Source: URNF01 sp045638005
Lineage (GTDB): Bacteria > Bacillota > Clostridia > Oscillospirales > Acutalibacteraceae
NCBI GenBank assembly: GCA_045638005.1
Contig: JAZUAN010000012.1
Span: forward strand, 1 to 43,268
Reading direction: 5' to 3'
Length of the DNA stretch: 43,268 bases
The notes beneath the pieces are model-generated. The model was not told the origin of the DNA and made no database searches. It worked only from the letters and a program-made list of their open reading frames with translations. A program made the translations under genes and the position numbers. Shown here piece after piece: positions 30,890 to 38,254 of the stretch. Within the stretch, counting starts at the first letter, position 1. Each line of letters begins with the position of its first letter.

Positions 30890-32150
30890 AAAACAATTCA
30901 CACAGCGAAGAATATACATACAACGAGCCAAGACACACAAGCGGTTTACCGTCCGCTTTAGCGGCGTCCCGCGCGGCGGCAAACGCGAAGGGGATACTGT
31001 CAAAAGACGTAGCGGAAATGCCCGCGTTTTTTAGCACCTTCGCGTAGTCCGCGGCATCCAACGCGCGCGGGGAATCGGGGGTCATGGTAAACGCTTTATC
31101 TGCAATTTCGGACAGCATTTTTGCAATGCCCGTATAATCCTTATCCTTTAACACGGCGGTTAGCAGATACACCTTTTCGCCGTTAAAATACTGTTTGACG
31201 CTTTTTACCGCTTGCTCGATGCCCTGCGGGTTATGCGCGCCGTCAAAAATCACCAACGGGTCGCGCCCCACGATTTCAAACCGCGCGTGCCATTTGGCTG
31301 TCGCAAGACCCGCACGCACCGCATCTTCGGAAATAGCCAACCCGTTTTCTCGCAAAATATCTACCGCGTCCAAAACGAGCGATGCGTTTTTCGGCTGATA
31401 TAATCCCAAAAGGTGAACAGCAACATCTTTTCTGTCTTTATAGTCAAAAGTTGTACCGTCAAGGGTGGCATCTATGTTCACAAGGCGGGTGTAATCGGTA
31501 CGGTAAAACGATACGCCACGCTCTTTTGCGGTATTCGCAATCACCTGCGCCGCCGCTTGGTCTTCCCCACCGAACAATATGGGGGCGTTTTCCTTAATTA
31601 TGCCCGCTTTTTCGGCGGCGATCGCCTCCACCGTATCCCCTAAAAATGCGGTGTGGTCGAGTGCAATACCGGTGATGACCGATAAAAGCGGTGTTTTGAT
31701 GATATTGGTTGAGTCAAGCCGTCCGCCCAGCCCTGTTTCCAGCACCACGATATCGCATTTGTGGCGGCGGAAGTATTCGAAAGCGACAGCGGTAATGAGT
31801 TCAAATTCGGTAGGCTTGTCGGTCATACGGTCTGCGATAGGGCGCACGTACGAGGTGATTTCAGCAAGCTCCGCATCCGAAATATTTTCACCGTTTATCT
31901 GCATCCGCTCGTTAAAAGTGCGGATATAAGGAGAGGTATATAATCCTGTTTTATACCCCGCCGCTTTTAAGATAGACGCGGTCATAGAGCAAAACGAGCC
32001 TTTACCATTCGTACCCGCCACGTGGATAAAGCGCAAATCCCGCTCGGGATGCCCCAATTTTTCGCACAGTTCACCAATACGTTCCAAACCGGGTTTACAG
32101 AAAGTCCAGTTGATACTGTGAATATAGTCAAGCGCTTGCGTATAGTTCAT
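30888..32150 (-). CDS. folC: Folylpolyglutamate synthase / dihydrofolate synthase
   Basis: It adds glutamates to folates (and may join dihydropteroate to glutamate), trapping folate in the cell. ATG 32150 is chosen because GGAGA lies 8 bases upstream; it gives 420 residues. The Mur-ligase P-loop is VAGTNGKGSFCSM (about 43-55), then TSPYIRTFNERMQING, the LETGLGGRLDSTN loop and the C-terminal DGAHNPQGI motif. It lies 1 base after folT and shares its THF-riboswitch transcript. Whether both activities are present cannot be told from sequence alone; with a folate importer upstream, polyglutamylation is the more certain role. Confidence 0.94.
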   Translation of the reverse strand: MNYTQALDYIHSINWTFCKPGLERIGELCEKLGHPERDLRFIHVAGTNGKGSFCSMTASILKAAGYKTGLYTSPYIRTFNERMQINGENISDAELAEITSYVRPIADRMTDKPTEFELITAVAFEYFRRHKCDIVVLETGLGGRLDSTNIIKTPLLSVITGIALDHTAFLGDTVEAIAAEKAGIIKENAPILFGGEDQAAAQVIANTAKERGVSFYRTDYTRLVNIDATLDGTTFDYKDRKDVAVHLLGLYQPKNASLVLDAVDILRENGLAISEDAVRAGLATAKWHARFEIVGRDPLVIFDGAHNPQGIEQAVKSVKQYFNGEKVYLLTAVLKDKDYTGIAKMLSEIADKAFTMTPDSPRALDAADYAKVLKNAGISATSFDSIPFAFAAARDAAKADGKPLVCLGSLYVYSSLCELF

Positions 32151-32151
32151 C

Positions 32152-32688
32152 TTATTTTCTCCGTATCTCGCCAATCTGGTTTTGGATAGCGCGGTTTTTG
32201 AGTATCACGTACAACAGCACCGTTTCCAATGCACCTACCAACGCGTAATTCAAAAGCCGCCACAACATCAGTTCCCATAAAGGGTAACTGTAAAACGCCA
32301 CAAGACCCACCGTTTTTATCAGCACCGAGCCCACAAGGTGTGCCCCTAAAACCGTTACCGTCACACGAAAAAGATGCGTCGTTTTAGAAAGCAAACGGTA
32401 CAAAACACCGCCCAAAAGACCGATAAGTGCGCCGCCCAAGGTGATAAGCGGGTTAACAGCGTATCCGACCATCAAACAGCCGATAAGGTCAGCACCCACC
32501 GCTACCAATACGCCCGTTACGGGTCCAAACGCCATACCCGCCAATAAAACAGGCAGGTTTTCAAAACTAAAACGCAAGGTATCCCCCACACGGATAGCGA
32601 GATATTTACCCAGTACAATGCTCAGTGCCGCGAGTAACGCCGCCGTCACCAACACGGCCAGGGGTGCTTTTTTTTGATTTTTAGACAT
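32152..32688 (-). CDS. folT: ECF transporter S component for folate (FolT)
   Basis: The 178-residue membrane protein has about six segments. The start helix APLAVLVTAALLAALSIVLG, then RFSFENLPVLLAGMAFGPVTG and VGYAVNPLITLGGALIGLLGG match folate-type ECF S proteins. ATG 32688 follows GGGAGG by 9 bases. The assignment is reinforced by the THF riboswitch directly upstream and folC directly downstream. The shared energising EcfAA'T module is not in this window. The ribosome site can pair with an upstream CCTCC stretch, suggesting translational control. Confidence 0.92.
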   Translation of the reverse strand: MSKNQKKAPLAVLVTAALLAALSIVLGKYLAIRVGDTLRFSFENLPVLLAGMAFGPVTGVLVAVGADLIGCLMVGYAVNPLITLGGALIGLLGGVLYRLLSKTTHLFRVTVTVLGAHLVGSVLIKTVGLVAFYSYPLWELMLWRLLNYALVGALETVLLYVILKNRAIQNQIGEIRRK

Positions 32689-32695
32689 AAAAAAT

Positions 32696-32752
32696 AACCT
32701 CCCAAACGCAGGGTAATCGCAAAAAACGATGCAACTGCCATAAGCGGAGGTT
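32696..32752 (-). promoter_or_regulatory. Ribosome-site sequestering stem of the folT leader
   Basis: AACCTCC (32752-32746) is exactly complementary to GGAGGTT (32702-32696), which contains the folT ribosome site. The same CCTCCG stretch could instead pair with CGGA just after the aptamer (about 32761-32758). This makes a plausible translational switch; no clear terminator lies in the leader. Confidence 0.5.
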
Positions 32753-32768
32753 TTACTTCCGTATTTAC

Positions 32769-32872
32769 AGCGGGATGCAGCATACGCACCGCAGGTAAGA
32801 CCGAAAAAGTCACCTTTCGTCCCCACGGCAACTCCCCGTCCGCGGGACACTTAACGCGCATATACTTACTCT
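32769..32872 (-). promoter_or_regulatory. Tetrahydrofolate (THF) riboswitch
   Basis: The minus strand carries the family landmarks in order: AGAGTA (32872-32867), GCGCGTTAAGTGTCCCGCGG, GGGAGTTGCCG, ACGAAAGGTGAC, ACCTGCGGTGCGTATG, and GCATCCCGCT (32778-32769). AGAGTA..GCGTTAAGTG..GGTG..GCATCC..GCT corresponds to the THF aptamer known from clostridia. Folate excess should turn off folT-folC. The match was made by eye against remembered consensus, but several blocks agree in order, and the downstream genes fit. Confidence 0.88.
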
Positions 32873-32882
32873 GTTCGCGGAT

Positions 32883-32911
32883 AGTATAGCATGGTTTTTT
32901 TTATTTTACAA
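32883..32911 (-). promoter_or_regulatory. Promoter of the folT-folC transcript
   Basis: -35 TTGTAA (32911-32906), 17-base spacer, -10 TATACT (32888-32883) on the minus strand. Transcription would start just before the riboswitch. Confidence 0.65.
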
Positions 32912-32918
32912 GTATTTC

Positions 32919-32947
32919 TTGCGTTTTTGCCCATTCCACTTTATAAT
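32919..32947 (+). promoter_or_regulatory. Promoter before the GH78 relic
   Basis: -35 TTGCGT, 17-base spacer, perfect -10 TATAAT (32942-32947). GGAGGG (32968-32973) and ATG 32980 follow, so the start signals of the dead gene survive and may still drive the genes at 33677 onward. Confidence 0.6.
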
Positions 32948-32979
32948 GAGGTTTAGGATAAAGTAAAGGAGGGTTCTTT

Positions 32980-33664
32980 ATGTTGACTATATACGATTTT
33001 TCGATAGACTACATAAAAAATCCTACCGTGGTAAACACTGAAAATTTGCGCTTTGGTTGAAAATTACGTTCTGACCGCAAAAACGTATTACAGGACAATT
33101 TCCGCTTAATTGTACGCGATGAAAATACCGTTGTTGCAGACAGCGGTGTTGTCAAAGACAGCCGTGTGTGTGACCATACGTTGCCGTCTTTGTCCCTTTC
33201 TCCTTTGTGCGACTATACGGTTACCGTTACCGTATGGGACAGCCACGGGGATACTGCTACCTTTACTCACAATTTCTCTACCACCCTTGCAGATGCGCAA
33301 TGGGCAGATGTTGGACCAAGGGGCAACCACTATTTGGGAAGCGCCGTATATGCACGAAGTGGAAACCGACAGGAATTTTTGGGTTTCGTCATATAACCAC
33401 CCGATGCACGGTGGATTTTTGTACACGTGTATGACCCACATAGCGGGTATTCGCCCGAAAAAGGCGGGGTTTGAACAATTTATATTCAACCCGTGTTTTA
33501 CGTCTCACACTGATACGGTGGATATGGAGATGGATACGGCGTACGGTATCATTGCGGTGCATATCAAAGGCCGCACGGCAACTCTTTCCGTACCCGCGGG
33601 CACGACCTGCGTATTAAAATCGGGCGAAGTGCTCGGTTCGGGTGAACATCAGCTTACTTTTTAA
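32980..33664 (+). pseudogene. Collapsed GH78 alpha-L-rhamnosidase relic
   Basis: ATG 32980 with a good ribosome site opens a frame that stops at TGA 33058-33060, where homologs have the Trp of an FGW/FSW motif (TGG to TGA). The same frame then runs on (FRLIVRDENTVVADSGVV, then YTVTVTVWDSHGDTATF), the N-terminal domain of GH78. Near 33300-33315 the frame changes into GATTIWEAPYMHEVE, then SSYNHPMHGGFLY, the C-terminal catalytic end, and terminates at 33664. About 110 codons from the front and 115 from the back survive; the middle, several hundred codons, is deleted. The rhamnosidase identity is from memory of GATTIWE and the N-domain pattern. Confidence 0.75.
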
Positions 33665-33676
33665 GGGGTGAACGGT

Positions 33677-33847
33677 ATGCAATGTGAGATGTGTGTCTAT
33701 TATACGTACGACGAATATACGGACAGTTACGAATGTCTTGTATCTATGGACGAGGACGAGGTGTACCGTTTACATAGCGGTATGCAAAAGGCGTGTCCCT
33801 ATTTCCGCGAAGACGATGAATATGCGGTAGTAAGAAAGCAGAATTGA
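33677..33847 (+). CDS. Small DUF6472-like protein
   Basis: This is a 56-residue acidic protein starting at ATG 33677 with GGGGTG 6 bases upstream. The sequence shows MQCEMCVYYTYDEYTDSYEC, and then CPYFREDDEYAVVRKQ. The Cys pattern (C3, C6, C20 and C41) suggests a small metal-binding or redox fold. I recall similar proteins in clostridia as DUF6472, whose function is unknown. It ends 9 bases before mtnN and is probably co-transcribed with it. Confidence 0.8.
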   Translation: MQCEMCVYYTYDEYTDSYECLVSMDEDEVYRLHSGMQKACPYFREDDEYAVVRKQN

Positions 33848-33856
33848 GGTATCGAA

Positions 33857-34549
33857 ATGGTAGAACTGGGTATTATTGCGGCGATGGAGATTGAAGCGAA
33901 ACCGCTGATTGCGAATATGACCGACACCGCAAGTGAAACGGTGAGTGGCATTACGTTTACAAAGGGCAACTTGAACGGACATGCCGTGGTGGTCGCGGTG
34001 TGTGGTGTAGGCAAGGTGTTTGCCGCGCTTTGCGCGCAAACCATGATTTTGAACTATGCGCCTGCGAGAATTATCAACACAGGTGTCGCAGGCAGTTTGA
34101 CTGCAAAGCTGAAAATCGGCGATCTCGCGTTGGCGGAAAAGGTGGCACAGCATGATATGGATACGTCTCCTCTGGGCGATCCTGTGGGATTGCTTTCGGG
34201 GATCAACGAGGTGTATCTGTCGGCCGATCCTGATACGGTCACGCTTCTTTGCGCCGCCGCAAAAGAGATTGGTATCAACACCCTTTGCGGTACCATTGCG
34301 TCGGGAGATCAGTTTGTGTCAAGTACCGACAAAAAGACGTGGATCGCGGATACCTTTGGTGCGATCGCTTGTGAAATGGAAGGCGCTGCGATCGGGCAGG
34401 TGTGCTATGTGAACAAGGTGCCCTTCGCGGTGGTGCGCGCGATTTCGGACGACGCATCAGGTGAGGCACAGATGGACTATCCACAGTTTAGCACTATGGC
34501 GGCAAAAAATTCGGTGGCGCTCATTTGTCGTATGGCAGAAAGGCTGTAA
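33857..34549 (+). CDS. mtnN: 5'-methylthioadenosine/S-adenosylhomocysteine nucleosidase
   Basis: It cleaves adenine from methylthioadenosine and S-adenosylhomocysteine, recycling products of methylation and polyamine synthesis. It has 230 residues, the normal length. Family motifs: LGIIAAMEIEAKPL (about 4-17), VVVAVCGVGKV, NTGVAGSL, the ASGDQFVS loop, CEMEGAAIGQVC with the ribose-binding Glu, and the catalytic Asp in RAISDDASG. It lies in a short cluster with the DUF6472-like gene upstream and a PHP gene 4 bases downstream. Adenine released here can be salvaged by Apt (37712-38236). Confidence 0.94.
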   Translation: MVELGIIAAMEIEAKPLIANMTDTASETVSGITFTKGNLNGHAVVVAVCGVGKVFAALCAQTMILNYAPARIINTGVAGSLTAKLKIGDLALAEKVAQHDMDTSPLGDPVGLLSGINEVYLSADPDTVTLLCAAAKEIGINTLCGTIASGDQFVSSTDKKTWIADTFGAIACEMEGAAIGQVCYVNKVPFAVVRAISDDASGEAQMDYPQFSTMAAKNSVALICRMAERL

Positions 34550-34553
34550 CGGT

Positions 34554-35333
34554 ATGCGAAAGAATTATCACACCCACACCTATCGTTGTCGCCATGCTTC
34601 CGATGAGGATGAGCGCGCGTACATCGAGAGTGCGATCAAAGGCGGCTTGAAGGTGCTGGGTTTTGCAGATCATGTACCCATGCCGCTGTTTCCTGATCCT
34701 GAGCATTACAGCTATTTTCGGATGTATCGGGAGGAATTACCGGGTTATGTGCAGACGGTGCTGGATTTAAAAAAGGAATACGAAAAGGATATTGAGATCC
34801 TGCTCGGATTTGAAGCGGAATACTATCCGCAGATGTTTGATGCCATGCTGAAAATGTTGTCCCCCTATCCGTACGACTATTTGATACAAGGTCAGCATTT
34901 CCTCGGCAACGAGGTGGGGGATGCCCCCGTATCCCGTGTGACTACCGAAGAGTGGCAAGCGGCAAGGTATGCCGATCAGGTGTGTGAGGGTATGAGAACG
35001 GGCGCGTTTGCGTATTTGGCACACCCCGATATTTTCCATTTTGAAGGGGATGAAGATGCATACCGCCGTCAGATGTGTAAGATCTGCGAGACCGCGAATG
35101 CGCTGGATATGCCGCTGGAATGCAACCTGCTCGGCATCCGCGAAGGGCGGCGCTACCCGTCCGAACGCTTTTTTCGCTTGGTAGCGGAATATGGCTGCAA
35201 GGTCATTCTCGGTTGTGATGCACACAGTGCTAAATCTCTGTCCAATACACAAAATTGGCAGGAGGCTTACGATTTTCTCGCTCGTATGGGCATTACCAAT
35301 ATTGTGGAAGAAATTCGCTTGCGTGAGAGGTAA
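34554..35333 (+). CDS. PHP-domain phosphatase, histidinol-phosphatase type
   Basis: The predicted metal-dependent phosphoesterase has 259 residues. ATG 34554 is chosen because the longer frame upstream overlaps mtnN. The PHP metal motif HTHTYRCRHA (about 5-14), then GFADH, FEAEYY, GQHFLGN, LAHPDIF and GCDAHSA motifs are in the usual order. The HisK-like subgroup dephosphorylates histidinol phosphate, but no other his genes are nearby, so the real substrate is uncertain. It starts 4 bases after mtnN and ends 2 bases before the TetR gene, so all three are probably one operon. Confidence 0.87.
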   Translation: MRKNYHTHTYRCRHASDEDERAYIESAIKGGLKVLGFADHVPMPLFPDPEHYSYFRMYREELPGYVQTVLDLKKEYEKDIEILLGFEAEYYPQMFDAMLKMLSPYPYDYLIQGQHFLGNEVGDAPVSRVTTEEWQAARYADQVCEGMRTGAFAYLAHPDIFHFEGDEDAYRRQMCKICETANALDMPLECNLLGIREGRRYPSERFFRLVAEYGCKVILGCDAHSAKSLSNTQNWQEAYDFLARMGITNIVEEIRLRER

Positions 35334-35335
35334 AC

Positions 35336-35920
35336 ATGGCAAAGAAAACTACTCGTAACACCAAAGGTAAGATCGTTTCCGCCGCGTGGAAACTGTTTTA
35401 TGAGCAGGGATATGACGATACCACCATCGAGGAGATCGTGGAGCTGTCGGGGACCTCAAAAGGCTCGTTTTATCACTATTTTGACGGTAAGGACGCGCTG
35501 CTTTCCTCGCTTTCCTATCTGTTTGACGAGGAATATGACCGCCTTATCGCTACTTTTACGCCTGCAATGACCGCGTGGGATAAGCTTTTATATCTCAACC
35601 ATGAACTGTTTGCCATGATCGAAAACAGTATTTCGATCGATCTTTTGGCGAGGCTTTATTCGTCGCAGTTGGTCACCGCGGGCGAAAAGCATCTGCTTGA
35701 TCATAACCGCACCTATTACAAATTACTGCGACAGATCGTGAGCGAGGGCCTCCAAAACGGAGAATTTCGCAGCGATATGACCGTTAACGAAATGGTTAAA
35801 GCGTATGCACTGTTCGAGCGCGGGCTTTTGTATGATTGGTGTATCTGTGAGGGCAATTATGCGCTTGCGAACTATTCTGCGACGTTGTTGCCGGTGCTTT
35901 TAGCCGGTTTTAAGTTGTGA
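35336..35920 (+). CDS. TetR/AcrR-family transcriptional regulator
   Basis: This 194-residue repressor-type protein has an N-terminal helix-turn-helix at about 25-50 (TTIEEIVELSGTSKGSFYHY), the classic TetR signature, followed by FDGKDALL. The C-terminal ligand domain is not assignable. It lies 2 bases after the PHP gene and is followed by a terminator and then putP, so it may regulate its own operon or the nearby symporter; no operator was seen. Confidence 0.9.
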   Translation: MAKKTTRNTKGKIVSAAWKLFYEQGYDDTTIEEIVELSGTSKGSFYHYFDGKDALLSSLSYLFDEEYDRLIATFTPAMTAWDKLLYLNHELFAMIENSISIDLLARLYSSQLVTAGEKHLLDHNRTYYKLLRQIVSEGLQNGEFRSDMTVNEMVKAYALFERGLLYDWCICEGNYALANYSATLLPVLLAGFKL

Positions 35921-35972
35921 TTTTTTTAATTTCTATTTTTCGTATATTTTTCGGTCTAATATTTATATTCTC

Positions 35973-36015
35973 AAAAAATGCAGTTATATCAAGTGTTTGA
36001 TGAACTGCATTTTTT
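35973..36015 (+). terminator. Terminator of the mtnN-PHP-TetR unit
   Basis: AAAAAATGCAGTT (35973-35985) pairs with AACTGCATTTTTT (36003-36015), with an inner ATCAA/TTGAT stem. Confidence 0.85.
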
Positions 36016-36050
36016 ATTTTTATGTTTTAAAGTATAAACCGCATTCTGTA

Positions 36051-36079
36051 TTGCATTCTTGTTTTAGGTGTGGTATACT
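36051..36079 (+). promoter_or_regulatory. Promoter of putP
   Basis: -35 TTGCAT (36051-36056), 17-base spacer, -10 TATACT (36074-36079). Confidence 0.6.
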
Positions 36080-36108
36080 GTTCGCATTATTTTAGAAAAG
36101 AGGGGTTT

Positions 36109-37656
36109 ATGATGACTACAACTTTGTATATCATCTTAGGCACGATCATTGTATACATGCTGGGTATGCTGATCATCGGTTTCAAAACTTCGGAAAAGAA
36201 CAAAACTTCCAGCGATTTCTTCCTGGGCGGCCGTAAACTCGGCCCGTTCGTTACCGCTATGAGTGCGGAAGCGTCGGATATGAGCGGTTGGCTGCTGATG
36301 GGCTTGCCCGCCGTGGCGATGATGGGTGGTCTTGCGGAAGCAAGCTGGACCGCCATCGGTCTGGCAATCGGCACCTATCTCAACTGGCTGTTTGTGGCAA
36401 AACGCTTGCGCGTTTACAGTCAACGTATCGACGCGTTCACCCTTCCTGACTTCTTCTCCAAACGTTTCAAGGACAATAGCCGCATATTGGTGACCGTTTC
36501 CGCGTTGTTCATTGTGTTGTTCTTCATTCCGTACACTGCGTCCGGCTTCGCCGCCTGCGGCAAGCTGTTTGCCTCCTTGTTCGGTATGGATTATCTCACC
36601 GCAATGATTATTAGTGCTGTGGTTATTATTGCGTATTGCACCTTGGGCGGTTTCTTGGCCGCGTCCACTACCGACTTTGTGCAGAGCATTGTTATGACCA
36701 TTGCCTTGTTTGTTGTGGTTGGTTTTGGCGAAGGTATGATCAATGGTTTTGACACCGTATTTGCTAACGTGCAAGGTCTCAACGGCTATCTCGATCTGTT
36801 CAAAGGCTTCTCGGTGGCAACCGGCGAAACCGGCAGCTATGGTACCTTGCCCGTCGTTTCCACCCTTGCTTGGGGTCTTGGTTACTTCGGCATGCCGCAC
36901 ATTCTTCTGCGCTTTATGGCGATTGAAGATAAAAACAAACTGAAAATTTCCCGCCGCGTAGCTTCCGTTTGGGTGGTTATCTCGATGGGTGTTGCGGTGC
37001 TTATCGGTGTTATCGGTTACAGCTTAATGCAAAAAGGCATTCTGCCGCAGTATGCAAGCGCTACCGCCGCAGAAACCATCATCGTAGACATTGCAAAATA
37101 TTTAAGTCAATACGGTTGGATTCCCGCGGTAACCGGCGGCATCATCTTGGCTGGTATCTTAGCATCTACTATGTCCACTGCCGATTCTCAGCTGCTTGCT
37201 GCGGCGTCCAGTATTTCGCAGGACCTGGTACAGACCACCTTAAAAGTGAAAATGTCCCAGAAAGCGTCTATGTGGCTTGCGCGCATTTCGGTTATTGCTA
37301 TTTCGGCTGTTGCCATTGTTCTGGCCAGCAACCCCGACAGCTCGGTGTTTGATATCGTTTCCTTTGCGTGGGCGGGTTTTGGTGCCGTGTTCGGCCCCAT
37401 TATGCTGTTCTCTCTCTTCTGGAAACGCACCACCAAATGGGGCGCGATCGCCGGTATGGTAAGTGGTGGTGTCATGGTGCTGGTATGGAAATTGGTGCTC
37501 AATCCCACCTTTGGCGGCATCTTCACCTTGTATGAATTGTTGCCTGCGTTCATCCTCTCCTGCATCTGTATCGTGACGGTATCCTTGCTCACCAAGAAAC
37601 CCTCTGCGGACATTGCGGAAGATTTTGAAGCGGCAAAGATCGAAGTCAAAAACTAA
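36109..37656 (+). CDS. putP: Sodium/proline symporter (PutP, SSS family)
   Basis: This is a predicted Na+-coupled importer of proline. ATG 36109 follows AAGAGGGG; it gives 515 residues and about 13 membrane segments. The SSS-family phrases are clear: SSDFFLGGRKLGPFVTAMSA, then EASDMSGWLLMGLP (about 50-65), RVYSQRIDAFTLPDFFSKRF, and ILAGILASTMSTADSQLL with the sodium-site Ser/Thr residues in segment 8. These match PutP rather than PanF or sugar symporters. No proline-degradation genes are nearby, so it may serve osmoprotection or Stickland-type fermentation. It is monocistronic. Confidence 0.93.
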   Translation: MMTTTLYIILGTIIVYMLGMLIIGFKTSEKNKTSSDFFLGGRKLGPFVTAMSAEASDMSGWLLMGLPAVAMMGGLAEASWTAIGLAIGTYLNWLFVAKRLRVYSQRIDAFTLPDFFSKRFKDNSRILVTVSALFIVLFFIPYTASGFAACGKLFASLFGMDYLTAMIISAVVIIAYCTLGGFLAASTTDFVQSIVMTIALFVVVGFGEGMINGFDTVFANVQGLNGYLDLFKGFSVATGETGSYGTLPVVSTLAWGLGYFGMPHILLRFMAIEDKNKLKISRRVASVWVVISMGVAVLIGVIGYSLMQKGILPQYASATAAETIIVDIAKYLSQYGWIPAVTGGIILAGILASTMSTADSQLLAAASSISQDLVQTTLKVKMSQKASMWLARISVIAISAVAIVLASNPDSSVFDIVSFAWAGFGAVFGPIMLFSLFWKRTTKWGAIAGMVSGGVMVLVWKLVLNPTFGGIFTLYELLPAFILSCICIVTVSLLTKKPSADIAEDFEAAKIEVKN

Positions 37657-37664
37657 GACAAATG

Positions 37665-37704
37665 AAAAACCTGCAAGTGCAATTTGCGCTTGCAGGTTTT
37701 TTTG
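37665..37704. terminator. Bidirectional terminator between putP and apt
   Basis: AAAACCTGCAAGTGCAA pairs with TTGCGCTTGCAGGTTTT and has seven T on the plus strand. Confidence 0.9.
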
Positions 37705-37711
37705 TTTGTAT

Positions 37712-38236
37712 TTATTTCCCCTCGTAAGTAATAACTGAGGAAACATTGTATTTTGAAAGTTTTTCTCTGCCTTTGAGTCCTGCGAGTTCCATCAAGAATA
37801 CGATCTTGACCACTTCGCCGCCCAAATCTTCGATCAACTCTGCGGCAGCTTTGATGGTGCCGCCGGTGGCGATCAGATCATCGATGAGTACCACCTTTTG
37901 TCCCGGCTTGATGGCATCTTTGTGGATCTCGATGGTGGCAGAGCCGTATTCAAGATCATAGGTTTTTTCCACCGTTTCACAAGGGAGTTTCCCTTTTTTG
38001 CGGATGAGGATAAACGGTTTATGCAGATTATAAGCGATCGGCATACCGAAGATAAATCCGCGGGATTCGGTGCCGGCGATCACGTCGCATTCCACTCCTT
38101 CAAGCGCTTTTTGCATCTCGTCGATCGCAAGTTGCAGACCGTCTGCATCCTGCAATACTGAGGTCACATCACGGAAAATGATGCCCGGCTCGGGGAAATC
38201 CGGAATACTTCTGACATAGTCTTCCATCTTTTTCAT
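37712..38236 (-). CDS. apt: Adenine phosphoribosyltransferase
   Basis: It makes AMP from adenine and PRPP. It has 174 residues. Motifs: PDFPEPGIIFRDVTSVL (about 12-28), AGTESRGFIFG, RKKGKLPCETVEKTYDLEYG, and the PRPP loop VVLIDDLIATGGT (about 115-127). AGAAG precedes the first ATG; ATG three codons later is possible. It lies 18 bases after the degV gene on the same strand. It can use adenine released by mtnN, 3.2 kb away. Confidence 0.95.
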   Translation of the reverse strand: MKKMEDYVRSIPDFPEPGIIFRDVTSVLQDADGLQLAIDEMQKALEGVECDVIAGTESRGFIFGMPIAYNLHKPFILIRKKGKLPCETVEKTYDLEYGSATIEIHKDAIKPGQKVVLIDDLIATGGTIKAAAELIEDLGGEVVKIVFLMELAGLKGREKLSKYNVSSVITYEGK

Positions 38237-38254
38237 AATCGATATCTTCTTTCT

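Noticed and set aside
30548..30961. Plus-strand frame covering the end of trmB and the following hairpins
   Set aside because: It lies in a wrong frame inside trmB and crosses a terminator; no start signal.
33058..33060. TGA read as tryptophan (recoded stop) in the GH78 gene
   Set aside because: The same gene also has a frame change and a large deletion, and TGA is used as a normal stop for many intact genes here (for example uvrC and the amidase).
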